This document shows positions 58,670 to 64,000 of a stretch of DNA of 64,000 nucleotides, piece by piece. Numbering within the stretch: the first letter of the stretch is position 1; every line of letters starts with the position of its first letter. The translations under genes and the position numbers were made by a program. Under the pieces are notes generated by a model that was given only the letters and a program-made list of their open reading frames with translations, searched no databases and was not told the DNA's origin. The stretch comes from Lycorma delicatula. Lineage: Eukaryota; Arthropoda; Insecta; Hemiptera; Fulgoridae. The stretch is taken from assembly GCF_047948215.1 (NCBI RefSeq), contig NC_134465.1, forward strand, positions 42,507,946 to 42,571,945, given 5' to 3'.

Positions 58670-61600
58670 GAATTTATCCACCCGCATTCAAACTCAAAAC
58701 AGCCACACACATTCAGTACAGTTTACACACAGTTTTAGACACATACATTCACAGAGTTTACATGTGTACAAACAATACACTCGCTATAATGAAAATAAAA
58801 AAAAAACAAGTAAATCACACACAGTAGAACATGAATCACGATGGCGATTCGTACTAAAGTACTAGCTTATAAACTGCAGGTATACTACATAGTAACTGAT
58901 GGCGCGAGTTAGCACAGTGACATCATGTGCAGCAGAGAATAGTTTCAACTGTAGGAGTATCTGTATGGTCATAGTATCATGTGTTCAACCTTTCTTAACC
59001 TTTCCAGATTATGCTTCTCCTTTCTTCACAAATGTGCTTATCATCAATGCTTCCACACCTTTATCTTGTCCATCACTCTTAAAGTTTTTATTTTTAGCCA
59101 CACATCTTCATTCTGCTCCTATCCCTCAATAATATCCTGAAGGATATCTCAACAAATGTGCATACTTTGTTAATTTGAACAACCCACAACTCAGAACTGT
59201 GTAATAAACTTTGTTATACAAAATGCTAGAAAATCCAGCATTTAATTTTTTTGTGCATCCTTTTTCCTTTAATATACATACCATAATATCACCCCATTTT
59301 GATCACATTGACTACCCTTCATCTGATACCCTTCATTTCCGCCCTTCTAGATGAAGCATTGCTCTTAAATAGCTGAATACAACAAATTTTCTAATATCAT
59401 TCCCTTGTATTTCCAAAATCCTGTCCTGCTGCTCTCATATTCCTTATACAACATGACCCCACTATAATACGCTCATTCGGATACAACTGTTATATCGAAG
59501 ATAAAGTACAAATGAAAAAAAAACAATGCCAGTTAATTTATTATTGTAACAAAGTTCTAGTTAGCACTTTCCCTTAGAGACTAATTGGAAATACAACACT
59601 GTAGTAACTGATTTATATAATTAAGGTGCATTTCTATATACCTAGTACAATACATGAGCTGAAAGTTTTCCCTTCACCAACTGCTGTGTCTAGCATACTA
59701 GTTATTGCATTGTACTAGTCTGTTGTGTTTACATTTTATATACAAATATGTCATGTCAGTATTTGAATGATGTCTTCTGGTTAGATAGTACAACAAATCC
59801 TGCTTGCCTGTCCTGTGTAAGCCAGCCGACAGACAGTTCAGTTAACAATGACAGGGGCAGACCTTCAGCTTTCTTATTGTAAAAAGTAAAATTTTTTTTT
59901 ATATCTGAGAGTTTGTGTTTTGGGGAGACATCCTTCTTTCTGAGTTGTTTTGAACCATTTTGTAGCAAGGTCATACTGTATTTTGTATTTCATCCTATTT
60001 AGTTTCAAATTTTGTCTTTAAATTTTCCACTCAAAGATGTAGTTGAATTTTCTCTATTTTACCGGAGTTGAGTGGTTTGTGAAAGTAAACACTCCATTAG
60101 CTTTCACTGAAATTATATCCATGATCAAAACAAAAAAAGTTCTCCTTATCTAATCCTTACCTATTGTCTAAAGTTGTCCTTATCCTTCATGCCCTTACCA
60201 ATTCAATTATAACATTGCCTATTCTTGTTTGGTGAATCATTTTAATTTTCATCTGGTTTCATCAGAATTGGCTTTGTTCTTAATTTCGCCAAGTACTTCA
60301 GCACAGGACTTACCTTGTGCAGGTCTTATAAGTAAAGCGTCTGGTCGACATCTTAGCCTCCTTGAGTTATTCTTTGTTTTTTTTACTTTTGTTTTTCATC
60401 CTTATTTCAGAAGCAGGGCTTTTTTTATTTAGGGTTTTGGAGTTGCCCTTAGTCTAGTTTCCATTTTGGCTATCTTTCCTTTTCTTTTTAACCACTATCC
60501 AGTTGGTGGAACAGTGTTTATAATGATAATGATAATTTATTTCTATTCTATTTATTTACTTTATTTTGTTTTGTTTTATGCAAAAAACAGCTACATATAC
60601 ACCTTAATATAGTGCACATAAACAAAACATCTACAAGAAAATTACACATTATTCAAAATACACATAAGTAGATTTTTTAGTGCGTGGGAGCCCCACACAT
60701 CAGAGAACAACATAATCAGTTCCCTGATAATGCATAACGCATCAATGATGTATAATTTAATTTAAGTTGTACTTTCATATGAGTTTTTACTTTTTCAACA
60801 ATTTTATAGATATTTTGTAAAACAATTTTACATTTTGTATATTTTGTAAATCAATTTTGATTGAGACCATACATTATCACCAGAGAGTCTGTTAGGTACT
60901 TAAGAGGCATTAACTTATGTGAAAAAGTTACATACCCTTTGGGTAAAATTTTGAGGTACAGGATCTCTATAAGTACTATTCCTTGTCCCCTTCTACCACT
61001 CATGATTAAAATTAAATTGCATCAATACTTTGTATCATCATGCCAGTCTGAAGACAATTAAAAAACTGGTATGTAGGTGCATACATGCATCCTTCTGGAA
61101 TTTTCAAAGTTTAAAATTATATTTTTTTGAATTTTTAATCAGAAAACATCAAGATCTACAAAAACCTCAAGGTCAAAAATTTGAACAAATTTATATACTT
61201 TCTGTATGCAGTATACTGTACATACAATATTTAGCTGGATACATAAAATATAAAAAGCATCTTCTTTTGTACAATATATAATTGGATCCCAAACTATCAA
61301 TGGCAATGATTTACTGTTTCAGCCACTCACTGTTAAAATGATATAGAGTAGTTACTAGCTTGGAAATTATATTAGACGTAATGATAAGCACACATGGTGC
61401 TGCATCATCCTCAGCTCCAAACGGATTCTATAGAACTGGATTCACATAATCCAATGCATTAAAATGTGTAATTATTAATATTTTTTTAAATTATAAAGCT
61501 TAAGCAGATCATTTTTCCTATGAGGTATGAATTTTAGATTAATTTAATTAATAATATTACAATAACATTTTTCATTATAATTCACCCCCCCCCCATCAAT

Positions 61601-63340
61601 TAAAAAGAAATCTTAGGTAACCTTTTATTGATTGTACATTTTTAGTGGACTTTTTCTTCTTTCCCTTAACATGGTAAACATAGACAAAGCAAATAAATCT
61701 CTTGGAAAGTGATTTTGGAGGTGGGGAATCAGATTCATTAATTAGAACATAACAGACTAATTTGAGGAGCCATTGTTAGTAAAATAGAAAGGAAAACTTA
61801 AGAAGTCCCTACGAACACCACAGTCACTCAGGAGATTTGTCATTTTTACCTAAAAGAGTAGTGCCTATTAAGGTAAGTAGATAAATATATTAAGTATTAA
61901 AAAAAATAATTATAAAATATTTATATCACAGTTAAGGTGTTAATGAAAATTATTCGGATGAATTATAGAACATAATTGAATAGGATTCAGAAAATTAAGG
62001 TATTTAAAAAAAGAGATTTTATTAGTATTATTTAAAAATTCATCCAGAGTATTTTAATTATACTACAGATTACTCAGCCTGAACCCTGTTGTAGGAGTCC
62101 GATACAAATAGTATATACAAGCACAACACATGGAAATAGAATCAAACTTTTAAAATCAGGTAGTATGAGCCTTTGGCTTCACAGAAATAAAAAACGCATA
62201 AAAAGAAATGCAAATTCTGCACTCATATAAAAACCAAAATTTCAATACATATAAACAATATTCATAAATGCTCTGAATAAGAAAGAAATCATACATTAAA
62301 TGAATAAACTTATGGATTAAATGCATTATTTGATAAAGAGTGCTAAAGAGGTTCTGTTACCGTTTTAAAATTTGCATCATTAACACAGAAAATATTGCAT
62401 AAGTGCAACAAAAAGATCTAAAAGAAAAATGTCCATGTAACTAGATTGTGACATTACAAAAAATATTTTAGATTTCACAAGCATTAAAAAAAAAATTTAT
62501 CTCCCAATTTTGGTTATGAAATCTAAACGAAGAGTCGGTCATTCCACCACTTTTTGCATATTTTTTGGAGAGCTAAAATGACCATCCAGTTTTCTAATAG
62601 AATAATAGGATAAATTTTTAATTAAATGTAACTTTAAACTAATTGATATCTATGAATTATTTTCAAATCAGCATCATATAAATACATTCAATAGTTCTGT
62701 AATATTAATTGCATCTGTATCATCTGCTTGCAAATACTGATTCCAAAATAAATATAGATTAAATGTGATTCATTTCAATATTTTCATGTAATTTACTTTC
62801 TACGTAATAAATTGAAAGGGACAAAGAAATGCACTCATATCAGTGCTCTATACTCCTGTATGAATATACTTACAAAATGGAACAGTTGAATTTTTAATTT
62901 AAAAAAAAATTAGTCACCTAAGTTTTCAATTTATCTATCAGTTCTCTAGAAATAATAACTGTTTGCAACAGAATGGGCACATAGTAATACGGAAAAATAA
63001 TTACTGAAACATTACAGAAGTTCTTTCAGTTACTACTTCTTGTGTTAAAATTTTTTTACCACCTGTTGACAGAAATAGAAAATCTTAAATATTAGTGCTT
63101 ACTAGGGTTTAAGTATTTTTCGATAAAAACTTTATTAAAAGCTAAATAAGTAATTTCTGAGTTTATAATCCCTAGCAAGTAGCTATTGTTTTCTAATGAC
63201 CCAATTATTATAGTATAGTATCTGCTACAATACCACAGAATTAGAATAAACAATAATTAGAAAAATATATTCTTGATTGTTTAAACTGTATGACATAATG
63301 AAATGAAAACAATTTACAGAATGCTATTAAATACCTGTGC
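58670..63340. other. 4.7 kb with no recognisable gene
   Basis: Only short unrelated ORFs (for example 59756-59974 minus, 60861-61061 plus, 61030-61281 plus) without motifs, signal peptides or splice-supported continuity. Near 59456-59510, a TATAGTGGGGTC-type sequence on minus resembles the ends of pogo/Tigger elements but is not enough for a call. Confidence 0.5.
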
Positions 63341-63349
63341 AGGGAGTTG

Positions 63350-63828
63350 GTAGTTACCTCTATCGGGTGCATCCTGTGGGAATCAGGAGCGCTCACTAGC
63401 TCTATAAGATTTGGGCAAGGGATAGTGGCGAAATAAAATAGTCACCGTGAAACAAAAACTACCCCTGCCCAGGACAGTCCCACCGTGGATAAATTTTAAG
63501 GGAGTAGATGGGTGTTCCCACCCATCAACCTTGCTAGTACTTCTCACTACACTTGTGTGATGAACAGGTTCCTAACATCTTTTTCTGATCATCCTTCTTA
63601 CTCCTTTGAAATAGGTTTCCAATGGTTAACGGCTTCAACAGTGGTTGGGGAGAAATTCCCAACTGTAGGGAAGGTGGAAGAGCCTAGGAGGTGGGACTCC
63701 GAATTTAATCCCAGAGCAAGTTCAGAGGCTTTAAGATGGCAGCTCCATCACTGGACTACCGTACAAGGTGTTGGTAATGTCTTTAGGGGAATTAAGAATT
63801 ACTCACAATTTTTAAAAGGAAAATAAAT
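63350..63828 (+). mobile_element. 5' untranslated region of a LINE
   Basis: G+C-richer than its flank, with short palindromes (GTGTTCCCACCC, ATCCCAGAGC). It leads without a gap into the LINE ORF at 63829. The open frame 63512-63826 has no known domain and is taken as leader; an ORF1 cannot be excluded. Confidence 0.55.
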
Positions 63829-64000
63829 ATGGACAAGATTATGTATAAACACAAATCTCTGAAAAAGAATAAAGGTTTTGGATTAAAGGACAGACTTATT
63901 TTGGGGACTTGGAATGTTAGAGGTTTGAATAACAAAGAAGTAGAATTGGTTCATCATTTGAGGGAATGCAAGGTGAACATTGCAATTGTGACAGAAATGA
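63829..64000 (+). CDS. LINE ORF, endonuclease start (runs off the window)
   Basis: ATG at 63829 opens a frame still open at the window end (57 codons plus one base). After a basic leader comes LILGTWNVRGLNNKEVELVH, then HLRECKVNIAIVTEM. This is the start of an apurinic-type endonuclease domain of RTE/Jockey-like LINEs (GTWNVR, then the metal-binding Glu in xTEM; normally xSETH or LTEMK). No damage so far, so the copy is younger than the other LINEs here. Confidence 0.85.
   Translation, partial: MDKIMYKHKSLKKNKGFGLKDRLILGTWNVRGLNNKEVELVHHLRECKVNIAIVTEM

Noticed and set aside
59456..59974. Possible pogo/Tigger element
   Set aside because: One TATAGTGGGGTC-like end and a 72-codon ORF without HTH or DDE motifs; no second terminus found.

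Overview
The window is an A+T-rich stretch of insect nuclear DNA, with no prokaryotic operons or CRISPR arrays. The host gene is an arthropod-like S28 peptidase split by nine small exons. The repeats (mariner-type transposons, BEL/Pao, R1/Jockey-type and RTE-like LINEs, a Penelope-like relic, a piggyBac relic, tRNA-derived SINEs) are typical of a large, repeat-rich insect genome. Hemiptera is my best guess from the look of the repeats; this is inference, not proof.

One host gene is complete: a lysosomal Pro-X carboxypeptidase (PRCP-like, peptidase family S28) on the + strand, start codon at 23343 and stop at 57307-57309. Nine exons join in frame with GT/AG borders into a 485-residue protein with a signal peptide, the Ser171/Asp423/His448 triad and eight cysteines. 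Coding sequence is about 1.46 kb inside about 34 kb. A plausible TATA box plus initiator lies just upstream, with two tiny upstream ORFs between it and the start codon, and AATAAA follows the stop codon.

Layout. 1-23200: intergenic and repeats, holding a Helitron-like element, a SINE split by a foldback element, LINE relics, a piggyBac relic, a decayed BEL/Pao retrotransposon (11.7-16.5 kb) carrying a 308-bp TIR element, a 5'-truncated LINE with 13-bp target duplication, a Penelope-like relic and half a mariner. 23.3-57.3 kb: the PRCP gene, whose introns carry LINE relics, a solo-LTR-like insertion, five SINE copies of one family plus one of another, two foldback structures and at least six mariner/IS630-type relics. 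57.96-58.67 kb, minus strand: a broken THAP-domain (P-transposase-like) exon. 58.7-63.3 kb: no recognisable gene. 63.35-64.0 kb: the 5' end of a LINE whose endonuclease ORF is open and runs off the window.

No multi-gene system is visible. The most informative structures are the nested insertions with exact target-site duplications, which give relative ages, and the palindromic mariner at 36.3-37.3 kb.
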